From positions 124,001 through 188,000 of the forward strand of contig CAKOHG010000001.1 of the NCBI GenBank assembly GCA_934085565.1: a DNA stretch of 64,000 nt. Direction: 5' to 3'. Under the pieces are notes generated by a model. The model did no database searches and was not told the DNA's origin. It saw only the letters and a program-made list of their open reading frames with translations. The position numbers were made by a program, and so were the translations under genes. Numbering within the stretch: the stretch's first letter is position 1; the number at the start of each line of letters is the position of its first letter. This DNA comes from an uncultured Bacilli bacterium. Its GTDB lineage: Bacteria; Bacillota_I; Bacilli_A; RF39; UBA660. Positions 6,281-13,560 of the stretch are shown one piece after another.

Positions 6281-8035
6281 ATGGAATGGAATCTAGATTA
6301 CTTTTTTAAAAGTGAAATGGAATTTACAGAAGAAATTGAAAAAGTAAAGAAACTATTAGAAGAATTACTAAAAATGAATAAAAGTATTTCAAGTTCGTTA
6401 GAATTAGAAAAAATTTTAACTTTGAGATGGCATATTAAAGAGTTAAGTAACAATATTTTAATTTATGGTTCTTTGAGCTATTATAAGAATGTTCATTCTG
6501 AAGAATGCATTAAGTTAAAAAAACAAGCAGAAGAATTTAATAATGAAGTGGATACTGCTTTGAAAAAAATTGATACCAATATTCTTGATCTAGGCTGGGA
6601 TAATATAGATAGCTTTATTCATGAAAATGATAATTTAAAACCTTATTATTTTGGGCTATCTAATCTATTTAGATTACGGACACATCAAAAGGATGAAGAA
6701 ACAAATCAAAAAATAAAAATAGAGAAAGATAATATTAATCAAAAACTTTCGGTATATAATACTAAACTTCGAGATATTAAATATGGCAACATTAAGGTTG
6801 ATGATGAAGATGTTTCTATCACGTCAGCTAACTTTAGCAAATATATTTCGGCTAGAGATAGACAAACGAGAAAAGATGCTTATTTTGCTGTAAATAATGC
6901 TTTTGAGGCTGAAAAAGATGAATTTGCTCAAATTTTAAATGATCTTTATCATAGTCGTAACAATATTGCACTTTTAGAAGATTACAAAAGTGTTTTAGAA
7001 AAAGTTTTATTTGAAGAAAATATTGATTCTCAAATTATTTTTAAGCTAATAGAGGTCGTTAACAAACATTTAAAACTTTCGCAAGAATACTTACATATTA
7101 AAGTAGATTTATTAGGCATTGAAGATCCTCATTTATACGATTTTGGGGTTTCTTTAAATAATAACTTGCATATAAAATATACAATAGAGGAAGCTAAACA
7201 AATTGTTTTAGATGCTTTAGCGCCTTTAGGAGAAAAATATTTGAATGTTGTAAAAACTCTTTTTGATGGTCATATTGACACAGTCTTAGATGAAAATAAA
7301 CATCAATCTATCACTTTCTCTTGGCATACCTTTTCTTTTATGAATTTTAAAGGGGCTTATGTTGATTTAAAAAATTTAATTCATGAGATAGGGCATATTG
7401 TAAATTATTATTTATCTAAAGAAAAAGTACCTTTTATGTATGAAGATAGTACTATATTTGTAGGTGAAACAGCTTCCCTTGTTAATGAAATTTTATTAAA
7501 TAAGTATTTATATGAACATGCTTCATCGGAAGAAGAAAAGATCTTTTATTTAAGTAAAGAAATCGAAAATTATTATACAACAATCTATAAACAAGTTATG
7601 TATACTGAATTTGAAAATAAATTATATGAACTTAGCAAAAATGGCGATTTAACTAGTGATATTTTAAATAAAAATTATGAAGAAATTATCAAAAAATATT
7701 ATGGTGATAAAATTTGCTATGATGAAGTCTCTTATGTAGAATGGACAAGATTAGGTCATTTATATCGATGGAGTTATTATCCTTATAAATACGCGACAGG
7801 ACTTATTATGGCAAGTGCAACAGTAGATAGTCTTTTAAATACTAAAACTCTTTCTACCGAAGAATATTTACAATTTTTAAGCCTTGGTAGCAGTATGTAT
7901 TCACTTGATTTATTAAAGTCTATTCATATTGATTTAAAAGATAGTCATATTTTAGAAAGTGGCTTAAATGTCATGGAAGAAGATATTGAAAAATTGAAAC
8001 TTGTTTTAAAAGAACGAAAAACCAAAGATAATTAA
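6281..8035 (+). CDS. pepF: M3-family oligoendopeptidase F-like metallopeptidase
   Basis: 584 aa. The zinc motif HEIGH (LIHEIGHIVNYYL, about residue 370) and the downstream glutamate ligand in FVGETASLVNEILL identify a thermolysin-like M3 peptidase. Such enzymes are cytoplasmic and cut short peptides of about 6 to 20 residues. A paralogue of similar length is encoded at 35364-37154 inside the dnaK-dnaJ region; the two are clearly diverged. The start follows GAGGAGAG. The gene stands alone between terminators, so it is probably monocistronic. PepF-type assignment within family M3 is likely but not proven. Confidence 0.88.
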   Translation: MEWNLDYFFKSEMEFTEEIEKVKKLLEELLKMNKSISSSLELEKILTLRWHIKELSNNILIYGSLSYYKNVHSEECIKLKKQAEEFNNEVDTALKKIDTNILDLGWDNIDSFIHENDNLKPYYFGLSNLFRLRTHQKDEETNQKIKIEKDNINQKLSVYNTKLRDIKYGNIKVDDEDVSITSANFSKYISARDRQTRKDAYFAVNNAFEAEKDEFAQILNDLYHSRNNIALLEDYKSVLEKVLFEENIDSQIIFKLIEVVNKHLKLSQEYLHIKVDLLGIEDPHLYDFGVSLNNNLHIKYTIEEAKQIVLDALAPLGEKYLNVVKTLFDGHIDTVLDENKHQSITFSWHTFSFMNFKGAYVDLKNLIHEIGHIVNYYLSKEKVPFMYEDSTIFVGETASLVNEILLNKYLYEHASSEEEKIFYLSKEIENYYTTIYKQVMYTEFENKLYELSKNGDLTSDILNKNYEEIIKKYYGDKICYDEVSYVEWTRLGHLYRWSYYPYKYATGLIMASATVDSLLNTKTLSTEEYLQFLSLGSSMYSLDLLKSIHIDLKDSHILESGLNVMEEDIEKLKLVLKERKTKDN

Positions 8036-8050
8036 AGTCTTTGGCTTTTT
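8022..8050. terminator. Bidirectional terminator between pepF and gerM
   Basis: CCAAAGA / TCTTTGG hairpin with T-run on the plus side and a T-rich flank on the other strand; serves the convergent genes. Confidence 0.6.
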
Positions 8051-8958
8051 TATTCTTCTGTAAAAATAACATTTTGAACATTTAAAGTATCTTGCATAGA
8101 TAAGGAAATCGCATATTTCACGGTTTCTAAAATATCATCTTCTTTTATACCTTCATATAAAAGAGGAGAAAAAGAAAGATAAACCGTTTGTTCTAAAACT
8201 TCGTAGTTTGATAATTCTGTCGAGGCATTTAAATAACTTATTAAATTAGTCTCGGTAAGGGGACTAGATTTTAAATGTTTAATCACAATTTCAATCTTAC
8301 TTTTGTCATTATTTTCTAAAATTGTCACCGGGATATAATAGATATTTTCTTCTTCTTTCGCAATATAATAAGTTGTTGTTTTACTAACATTTTTTAAAGA
8401 AGTTAAATTATATACTTTATTAACGCCTATATCTCTTGTTAAAATATAGGGTAGAGCTTTATTGGTATGAGGTATTTTATCTAGTAATTCATTTTCAACA
8501 TAAATAAGAATACCACGGACACCTTTAATTTCTGTTAAAGAAAAAACTAAACATTCTAACATTTTTTCACTGTCTTTTTCATCAACATCTAATAAATTTT
8601 TGTTGAAATTTAATTTTAAAATATCTTCTTGCAAGTCAATGGATAGTAATTTGGTTTTTGAAGGCAAGATAGCTTTAAAATAAATAGGCAAGTAATTGGC
8701 TTTAGAACTATTAATCGTTAAATAGGTGATAATCTCCTTGGCTTGTTCTAAAGTGTCTATATTTTTTAAAGAGACGTTAGTTCTTGCTACCAAGTTATCT
8801 TCATTCATAAGATAAATGGAAGAAGTATCACTTTTTTGATAAGTAATCGTGATATTTTCTAAATCGTCATGAGCTTTTGGAAATGTCAAAGTAATAATAA
8901 GCAAAATAAGCGCTAAAGACGTGATAATCATTTTTCTTTTGATACATTGTTTAAACAC
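8050..8958 (-). CDS. gerM: GerM-like sporulation protein (two GerMN domains)
   Basis: About 302 aa using the GTG at 8958, which sits 9 bases after an AGG; the GTG at 8967 is too close to it. The N-terminus has one membrane segment (MIITSLALILLIITLTF), followed by two GerMN-type repeats, each with a sequence like LLSIDLQEDILKLNFN and a ...EALV/CLVFSLTEIKGV pattern. GerM is exported across the forespore engulfment membranes in Bacillus and supports the SpoIIIAH-SpoIIQ channel. It lies next to gerE, as in B. subtilis, and near spoIIIAH. A sigma-E-like promoter overlaps the 5' end; the short leader leaves the start uncertain. Confidence 0.8.
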   Translation of the reverse strand: MFKQCIKRKMIITSLALILLIITLTFPKAHDDLENITITYQKSDTSSIYLMNEDNLVARTNVSLKNIDTLEQAKEIITYLTINSSKANYLPIYFKAILPSKTKLLSIDLQEDILKLNFNKNLLDVDEKDSEKMLECLVFSLTEIKGVRGILIYVENELLDKIPHTNKALPYILTRDIGVNKVYNLTSLKNVSKTTTYYIAKEEENIYYIPVTILENNDKSKIEIVIKHLKSSPLTETNLISYLNASTELSNYEVLEQTVYLSFSPLLYEGIKEDDILETVKYAISLSMQDTLNVQNVIFTEE

Positions 8959-8974
8959 AAAAATCACCTAATAA

Positions 8975-9002
8975 ATTTTATGATATCAATAAAAAAATAT
9001 AC
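8975..9002 (-). promoter_or_regulatory. Sigma-E-like promoter of gerM
   Basis: On the minus strand: GTATATT (9002-8996), 13-bp spacer, CATAAAAT (8982-8975), close to the Bacillus sigma-E consensus (KMATATT and CATACAMT). The -10 matches 7 of 8. The implied leader is very short, which is a weakness. Confidence 0.5.
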
Positions 9003-9007
9003 AAAAA

Positions 9008-9022
9008 AAGGGCAAGCCCTTT
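9008..9022 (-). terminator. Terminator of gerE
   Basis: AAAGGGC TT GCCCTTT followed by T residues on the minus strand, directly after the gerE stop codon. It separates gerE from gerM transcription. Confidence 0.65.
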
Positions 9023-9228
9023 CAAATATCAATCTCTTTTAAACGAATGAGTTCGACAACCGCGCTAGCACGACCATTTACACCAAGTTTTTGCATGGCA
9101 TTAGAAATGTGATTACGGACGGTTTTTTCACTAATTTTTAACTCTTGAGCAATCATTTTGGTGCTTTCATTTTTAATTAGCTTTTCAAAAATTTCTTGCT
9201 CACGGTTTGTTAAAATTTTATGCTTCAA
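9022..9228 (-). CDS. gerE: GerE, LuxR-type late-sporulation transcription factor
   Basis: 68 aa from a TTG at 9228, which lies 8 bases after a strong AAGGTGG site; starting at 9246 would give 74 aa, the length of B. subtilis GerE, but without a ribosome site. It is a bare LuxR/GerE helix-turn-helix: LTNREQEIFEKLI, then KISEKTVRNHISNAMQKLGV, then AVVELIRL. The recognition helix region is nearly identical to Bacillus GerE as I recall it. GerE regulates coat genes in the mother cell at the end of sporulation. A sigma-K-like promoter precedes it. Confidence 0.9.
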   Translation of the reverse strand: MKHKILTNREQEIFEKLIKNESTKMIAQELKISEKTVRNHISNAMQKLGVNGRASAVVELIRLKEIDI

Positions 9229-9260
9229 ATTTTCACCCACCTTCAAAAACGTACCTATTA

Positions 9261-9287
9261 TAGTTTATGAAAGGGACTTTATTTGGT
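9261..9287 (-). promoter_or_regulatory. Sigma-K-like promoter of gerE
   Basis: On the minus strand: AC (9287-9286), 16-bp spacer, CATAAACTA (9269-9261), matching the Bacillus sigma-K pattern AC-N16/17-CATANNNTA. It overlaps the 3' end of spoIIIAH and leaves a leader of about 12 nt before the gerE ribosome site. Confidence 0.55.
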
Positions 9288-9790
9288 TAAGCGTTTTCAA
9301 ATTTAACCGTAATATATTTATTCGTGTCATAAAGACTTTGAATACTTCGCATAATATTATTAGCTAATGAAGAATTATGTTCTTGACAAGCAATCGTAAC
9401 ATTTATATTATCTTTATTGATTTTTACGAAACTATCATAATTAAATTCTTCTTTGATTTTCTTTTCTATTTTAGCTTCTTCTTCCTTTTTACTATTTAAA
9501 GCCATTAAAGAAAGATAGGCTTCATTTTTTTCGGCACTTGTTTTATTCGCGTCTAATAAAATTTCTTGATAATCATTCATTTGTTTTAAAACACTTTCAT
9601 CTTCTTCGACTCTTAAAGCTACTAAAAGGCTACTTTCTTCTTTAGAGACACTCACACTACTATCACTTTGAGAAGTTGCCGTATCTAAAATGCTTTTTAA
9701 GCTCGAATCGTTTAAAGTGACATAATAAATTGATAAAACTAAAATTAAACTAAATAAGGTTACAAACCAAATGCTTTGTTTATTTATCAT
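9287..9790 (-). CDS. spoIIIAH: SpoIIIAH-like component of the mother cell-forespore channel
   Basis: 167 aa from the ATG at 9790 (six bases after GGAGG; an ATG at 9793 is closer). The N-terminus, NKQSIWFVTLFSLILVLSIYY, matches the SpoIIIAH signature KKQTVW...LSLVVVLSVYYI. One membrane segment is followed by a Ser-rich linker, a coiled region and a C-terminal YscJ/FliF-like ring domain (INKDNINVTIACQEHNS, ITVKFENA). SpoIIIAH forms a ring in the mother-cell membrane bound to SpoIIQ in the forespore. In Bacillus it is the last gene of an eight-gene operon; here no spoIIIAA-AG genes adjoin it. A sigma-E-like promoter precedes it. Confidence 0.87.
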   Translation of the reverse strand: MINKQSIWFVTLFSLILVLSIYYVTLNDSSLKSILDTATSQSDSSVSVSKEESSLLVALRVEEDESVLKQMNDYQEILLDANKTSAEKNEAYLSLMALNSKKEEEAKIEKKIKEEFNYDSFVKINKDNINVTIACQEHNSSLANNIMRSIQSLYDTNKYITVKFENA

Positions 9791-9814
9791 CATTTTCCTC
9801 CAGTTTCTATTAAA

Positions 9815-9842
9815 AAAATATGTCTTAACTAAAAAATTATGC
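9815..9842 (-). promoter_or_regulatory. Sigma-E-like promoter of spoIIIAH
   Basis: On the minus strand: GCATAAT (9842-9836), 13-bp spacer, CATATTTT (9822-9815). The -35 fits KMATATT at 6 of 7 positions, the -10 is weaker. The 13-bp spacer equals that before gerM. Confidence 0.4.
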
Positions 9843-9914
9843 TATTTTTCTCATAATTAAGAGGAGGTATGGTATAATAAATCTAATGTAATATTGGAAA
9901 GCGAAGGAAACAGT

Positions 9915-10673
9915 ATGTATAGATTTTCTTTATTGTTTTTAAAATTTATTTTATTTAGTATGGTCGGATATGTCTTTGAGATGACTTGCTGTGCTATTAT
10001 TGATAGAAAAATTACGAATCGAGGCTTTTTCTGTGGACCTATTATTCCTATTTATGGTTTTGGTAGTTTGTTTTTAATTTATCTTTTAAAACCTTTTAGT
10101 TATGATATAAAAAATCTTTTTACCGTTATTTTTCTTGGAATGTTAATAACTGGGACTTTAGAATACTTTACAAGTTATTTCTTAGAAAAAATATTTCATA
10201 ATAAATGGTGGGATTATAGTAAAGAAAAGTTTAATATTAATGGGCGAGTTTGCTTAAAAAATCTTTTTGCTTTCGGGCTTGGTACCCCAATTGTTTTATA
10301 TGTGTTAAATCCTAGTATTTCCCATTTTCTTTTACAAGCTAAAGATTCCGTTTTGATTTGGAGTGCTTGTATCACTTTAGTTATCTTTCTTTTCGATCTC
10401 ATTTATTCTTGTGTGGTAGCTTATAATTTAAGAAATCATATTATTGTGGTGGAAGATTTAAAAAATGAAAAGTTAGCTAGATTACCAGGTATGCTTGAGA
10501 AAATGTTAAAGAAACGAATAAAAGGACTTCACAGTTACCCTAAAAGATTATTCACAGCTTTTCCAACTTTATTTAAAGGAAATGAAAAGGAATTTGAACT
10601 TATCAAAAAATTAGAAACTAAAGAAAAAGCAAAACGCAAAAAAAGGAGAAAAAAACATAAAAATGTCAAATAA
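9915..10673 (+). CDS. CmpB-family (putative ABC transporter type IV) membrane protein
   Basis: About 252 aa. ATG at 9915 follows GAAGGAAAC; an in-frame TTG at 9894 is less likely. Several membrane segments (residues about 1-30, 45-65, 75-100, 120-190) precede a strongly basic tail (KAKRKKRRKKHK). The family signature is clear: the N-terminal FSMVGYVFEM, then NRGFFCGPIIPIYGFG, EYFTSYFLEKIF and KWWDYS. Proteins of this family (PF06541) are common in Firmicutes; function is not established. An extended -10 (TGG TATAAT, 9873-9878) lies upstream and a terminator follows, so it is probably monocistronic. Confidence 0.75.
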   Translation: MYRFSLLFLKFILFSMVGYVFEMTCCAIIDRKITNRGFFCGPIIPIYGFGSLFLIYLLKPFSYDIKNLFTVIFLGMLITGTLEYFTSYFLEKIFHNKWWDYSKEKFNINGRVCLKNLFAFGLGTPIVLYVLNPSISHFLLQAKDSVLIWSACITLVIFLFDLIYSCVVAYNLRNHIIVVEDLKNEKLARLPGMLEKMLKKRIKGLHSYPKRLFTAFPTLFKGNEKEFELIKKLETKEKAKRKKRRKKHKNVK

Positions 10674-10677
10674 ATGT

Positions 10678-10708
10678 AAATATTGTGCAAAAACACAATA
10701 TTTTTTTT
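10678..10708 (+). terminator. Terminator of the CmpB-family gene
   Basis: AAATATTGTG / CACAATATTT hairpin followed by a T-run, just upstream of the next promoter. Confidence 0.75.
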
Positions 10709-10715
10709 ATAAAAA

Positions 10716-10744
10716 AAAGGAAATTCGATTTTTTTCTTGAATAT
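10716..10744 (+). promoter_or_regulatory. Sigma-H-like promoter of the peptide-exporter operon
   Basis: AAAGGAAAT (10716-10724), 11-bp spacer, CTTGAATAT (10736-10744). Fits the Bacillus sigma-H consensus RNAGGAWWW-N11/12-RNNGAATWW, including GAAT. Three further copies lie at 40428, 44499 and 45501. Confidence 0.6.
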
Positions 10745-10761
10745 ATAAGTAGGAGGAAAAA

Positions 10762-12780
10762 ATGAGAATGATAACCCAACGTGATTTTAAAGACTGTGGT
10801 GTAACTTGTATGGAGTATATAATTAAGTTTTATCACGGTTATATTCCTATCGAAAAATTAAGAGAAGATACCTTTACGAGTCAAGAGGGAACAACGGCTT
10901 TTCATATTGTCGAAACTTTTAAAAAATATAATTTTGATTCTTTTGGCAAAAAAATAACTTTCAAAGATTTAAATAATCAATTTTTACCTGCTATTGTTCA
11001 TATTGTTTTACCTAATGGTCTAAATCATTTTGTAGTATTAACAAAGGTAAAAAAAGAAGAAGTTACTTTAATGGACCCGATGATAGGGAAAAAAGTACTA
11101 TCTAAAGATGATTTTATAGCCTTATGGGACGGTATTATTTTATTAGCTATTCCAGAAGGTAAAGTTCCAAAGATAGATAAAGAGACTAATATTTTAGCTT
11201 CACTAATAAAGATTGTGAAACGAGAAAAGGCTTTAGTAGTTATCCTTGTTTTTTGCAGTTTAATTGTAAGTTTTTTGACTATTATTCATAGTTTTTATTT
11301 GAAGATAAGTCTTACCACCCTTGAAACTTTTAATTTACAAAATTTTTTATTAATTTTCTTTATTTTTTTAACTATTCTTTTCTTTCGGTTACTTTTTTTC
11401 TATTACGAGGAATACTTGAAAATTCATCTTAATAAAAATATTGAAATTACTTATTTATATGCTTTTTTTAAACATCTTTTTTCTCTTTCTATTGAGAAGT
11501 TTCTAAGTTACCATGAAGCAGACATTTTAAACCGTATTAACAACGCGGTGGAGATAAAAAATTTATTTCAAAATACTTTTATTAATTTTGCTTTAAATTT
11601 TTTGCTTTTTCTACTTATTTTGATTTTAGCTTTTTTTCTGAATCTTTATTTAACTTTAGTTTTATTAGTAGGAATGCTTCTTTATTTTTTTATAAGTTTT
11701 CTTTTAGCTAAAGACTATTATATTGTTTTGCAAAAAATGCTTTTAGAAGAAAAAAATTGGCAGGCTCATCTTTTAGAAATGATTCAGCTTTTCTTATCTA
11801 TGAAGCACTTTAATAATACCAATTATGGTTTAAATGTTTTAGAAAATAAGTTTTGTCATTATGAGAAAGCTGTGTTTAAAACCCAGAAAAAAATATTATT
11901 ATTTGAATTTATTAAAAATAGTTATTTAGAAATTTTGTCGTTTCTTTTTATAAGTATTGGATTGTTTCTCATTATTAAGGGAAAATTAGAACTTTTAAAT
12001 TTTATTACGTTTCAAAGCCTTTATTTTTATTTTATAAATCCTTTAAAAGAACTCGCAGATATTGGTCCTAAGTTTTATTATTTAAAGGCAATTTTACTTA
12101 AAATGACCGAAATGATTCATTTGGAAGAGGAAGATTTGAAGTCATGTCAAGAAATGCTAAAACCTTTTGCCATTAAGGTAGAAAAATTATCCTTTTCTTA
12201 TAATGGTTTAGAGCCTGTTTTAAAAAATGTAAGTTTAACGATTAAAGCTAAAGAACATGTTTTTTTAACCGCCCAAAGTGGTCATGGTAAAAGTACTCTT
12301 TGTAAGTTATTACACGGTGAATATTTAAATTACGATGGTAATATTTATTTTGATAAACAAAATTTGAAAGATTATAAATTAATGACAATAAGAGAATCTG
12401 TGGTTTATTTAAGCCAACAAGAAAAACTTTATAGTACTACGATTAAAGAAAATATTTTATTTGGTCAACCAGAAACAAATTTTACGAAAGTATGTGAGAT
12501 TTGTAATTTAGAGTCTATTGTTTCAAAACGAGCCTTGCGTTATGAAAGTAAGGTGGATATTACTAAAATATCAGGCGGGGAAAGACAACGAATTTTACTC
12601 GCTAGGGCTCTTATGAAAGAAGCTAGTTTGTATCTTTTAGATGAATGTTTAAGTGAAGTAGACGAAAAAGATGAAATTGATATCATTAAAAAAGTTCGTA
12701 AATATTTAAAAGGGAAAACCCTCATTTATATCAGTCATAAAAGACATGATGATTTATTTGAAAGGAGTATTGTATGGTAG
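10762..12780 (+). CDS. Bacteriocin-type ABC exporter with C39 peptidase domain
   Basis: 672 aa. Residues 1-125 form a C39 cysteine peptidase: Gln6, Cys12 in KDCGVTC, His in LNHFVVL and Asp in LMDPMIG. Then come six membrane segments (about 150-430) and an ATPase domain with Walker A AQSGHGKST, signature SGGERQ and Walker B LYLLDE. Such proteins cut double-glycine leaders and export the peptide. Two double-glycine peptides are encoded downstream in the same transcript. It overlaps the next gene by 7 bp. The ribosome site AGGAGG starts right after the sigma-H-like promoter. Lantibiotic-type cyclisation enzymes are absent, so the cargo is probably unmodified. Confidence 0.9.
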   Translation: MRMITQRDFKDCGVTCMEYIIKFYHGYIPIEKLREDTFTSQEGTTAFHIVETFKKYNFDSFGKKITFKDLNNQFLPAIVHIVLPNGLNHFVVLTKVKKEEVTLMDPMIGKKVLSKDDFIALWDGIILLAIPEGKVPKIDKETNILASLIKIVKREKALVVILVFCSLIVSFLTIIHSFYLKISLTTLETFNLQNFLLIFFIFLTILFFRLLFFYYEEYLKIHLNKNIEITYLYAFFKHLFSLSIEKFLSYHEADILNRINNAVEIKNLFQNTFINFALNFLLFLLILILAFFLNLYLTLVLLVGMLLYFFISFLLAKDYYIVLQKMLLEEKNWQAHLLEMIQLFLSMKHFNNTNYGLNVLENKFCHYEKAVFKTQKKILLFEFIKNSYLEILSFLFISIGLFLIIKGKLELLNFITFQSLYFYFINPLKELADIGPKFYYLKAILLKMTEMIHLEEEDLKSCQEMLKPFAIKVEKLSFSYNGLEPVLKNVSLTIKAKEHVFLTAQSGHGKSTLCKLLHGEYLNYDGNIYFDKQNLKDYKLMTIRESVVYLSQQEKLYSTTIKENILFGQPETNFTKVCEICNLESIVSKRALRYESKVDITKISGGERQRILLARALMKEASLYLLDECLSEVDEKDEIDIIKKVRKYLKGKTLIYISHKRHDDLFERSIVW

Positions 12781-13220
12781 AAAATAGAAGTATTTATCAT
12801 AATATTTATGTTCTTTTAAAAACACGTCCCAAAGGAATGTTCTTCTTAGCTCTTGCTTGTTTTCTATTAATATCTTTTATTCATTTATTGTTTTATCAAA
12901 AAATCGTGTTTTATGAAGAATATCAAGCCTTATATGACTGTGAAGAAGCTTGTCAAATTATTTTTTATCAACCTTTAAACAAAGAAGAAAATCTAACTCG
13001 GACAGAAAATTTTTATGTAAATAAAGAAAAATTAATGATAAAAGATATTACTTTTGGAACCATTATTAATGTTCCTAATTCTGTCTCATTATTAGAAGAG
13101 GTAAGGTTAGAGATAGACTCTCCTAATTTATCTTCTAAACAAACTTTAGTTTTGAAAAGAGAAAGAAGTGACAAAACTTTCATAGAACTTATTTTAAAAG
13201 CCATGAAAGGAGGTGATTAA
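12774..13220 (+). CDS. Membrane-anchored accessory protein of the peptide exporter
   Basis: 148 aa, starting inside the exporter's last codons. One membrane segment near residues 20-41 (GMFFLALACFLLISFIHLLF), then an extracytoplasmic part with two close cysteines (YDCEEACQ) and beta-rich sequence. Position and topology recall the membrane-fusion accessory partners of C39 exporters, but at 148 aa it is far shorter than the usual 400-plus aa and lacks the long coiled coil. It could also be the immunity protein for the downstream peptides, for which no other candidate exists. I do not recognise a family. Confidence 0.7.
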   Translation: MVENRSIYHNIYVLLKTRPKGMFFLALACFLLISFIHLLFYQKIVFYEEYQALYDCEEACQIIFYQPLNKEENLTRTENFYVNKEKLMIKDITFGTIINVPNSVSLLEEVRLEIDSPNLSSKQTLVLKRERSDKTFIELILKAMKGGD

Positions 13221-13367
13221 ATGTTAGAAAGTGAAACTTTAAAAGCCATTCATGGTGGTGGCAGTGCGGCTTTTTGGACGGTTGCTGGTGTTTTAGGGGG
13301 CTTATTTACTTTTTTAGTTGGTGTTTATGAAGGAATTCAAAATGCTATATCTTCATGTAAAAATTAG
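13221..13367 (+). CDS. Double-glycine leader peptide A, class IIb bacteriocin-like
   Basis: 48 aa; starts immediately after the upstream stop, with AGGAGGTGA as ribosome site. The leader is MLESETLKAIHGG with the double glycine at 12-13 (a third Gly follows). The core is hydrophobic and helical with GxxxG-type motifs (GVLGG, GVYEG) and one Cys three residues from the end. GxxxG motifs in paired peptides are the hallmark of two-peptide bacteriocins. Exported presumably by the C39 transporter upstream. A signalling role is an alternative. Confidence 0.75.
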   Translation: MLESETLKAIHGGGSAAFWTVAGVLGGLFTFLVGVYEGIQNAISSCKN

Positions 13368-13382
13368 AAAGGAGTTATTTTT

Positions 13383-13535
13383 ATGAGATTAAAAAATGAG
13401 CAATTACTGAACATTCAAGGAGGAGCTCTTACTGCTTCCTTTATTAATGCCGCAACCAATGCTTTAGAAATGCTTTACAACTTTGGTAAGATTGTAGGGA
13501 AAAATATTGGTGAATTATTCTTCAAAAGTTGTTAA
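13383..13535 (+). CDS. Double-glycine leader peptide B, class IIb bacteriocin-like
   Basis: 50 aa, 15 bp after peptide A, preceded by GAAAGGAG. Leader MRLKNEQLLNIQGG is a textbook double-glycine leader (L..L..I.GG). The core contains overlapping GxxxG motifs (GKIVG, GKNIG) and ends in Cys, paralleling peptide A's single C-terminal Cys. The pair therefore looks like the two chains of one bacteriocin. The operon terminator follows at once and no typical immunity gene is present after it. Confidence 0.78.
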   Translation: MRLKNEQLLNIQGGALTASFINAATNALEMLYNFGKIVGKNIGELFFKSC

Positions 13536-13560
13536 AAAAAATCCCGATGGGGATTTTTTA
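13535..13560. terminator. Bidirectional terminator after the peptide genes
   Basis: AAAAAATCCC / GGGATTTTTT with a GATG loop; T-runs on both strands serve the peptide operon and the convergent vanY gene. Confidence 0.85.
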
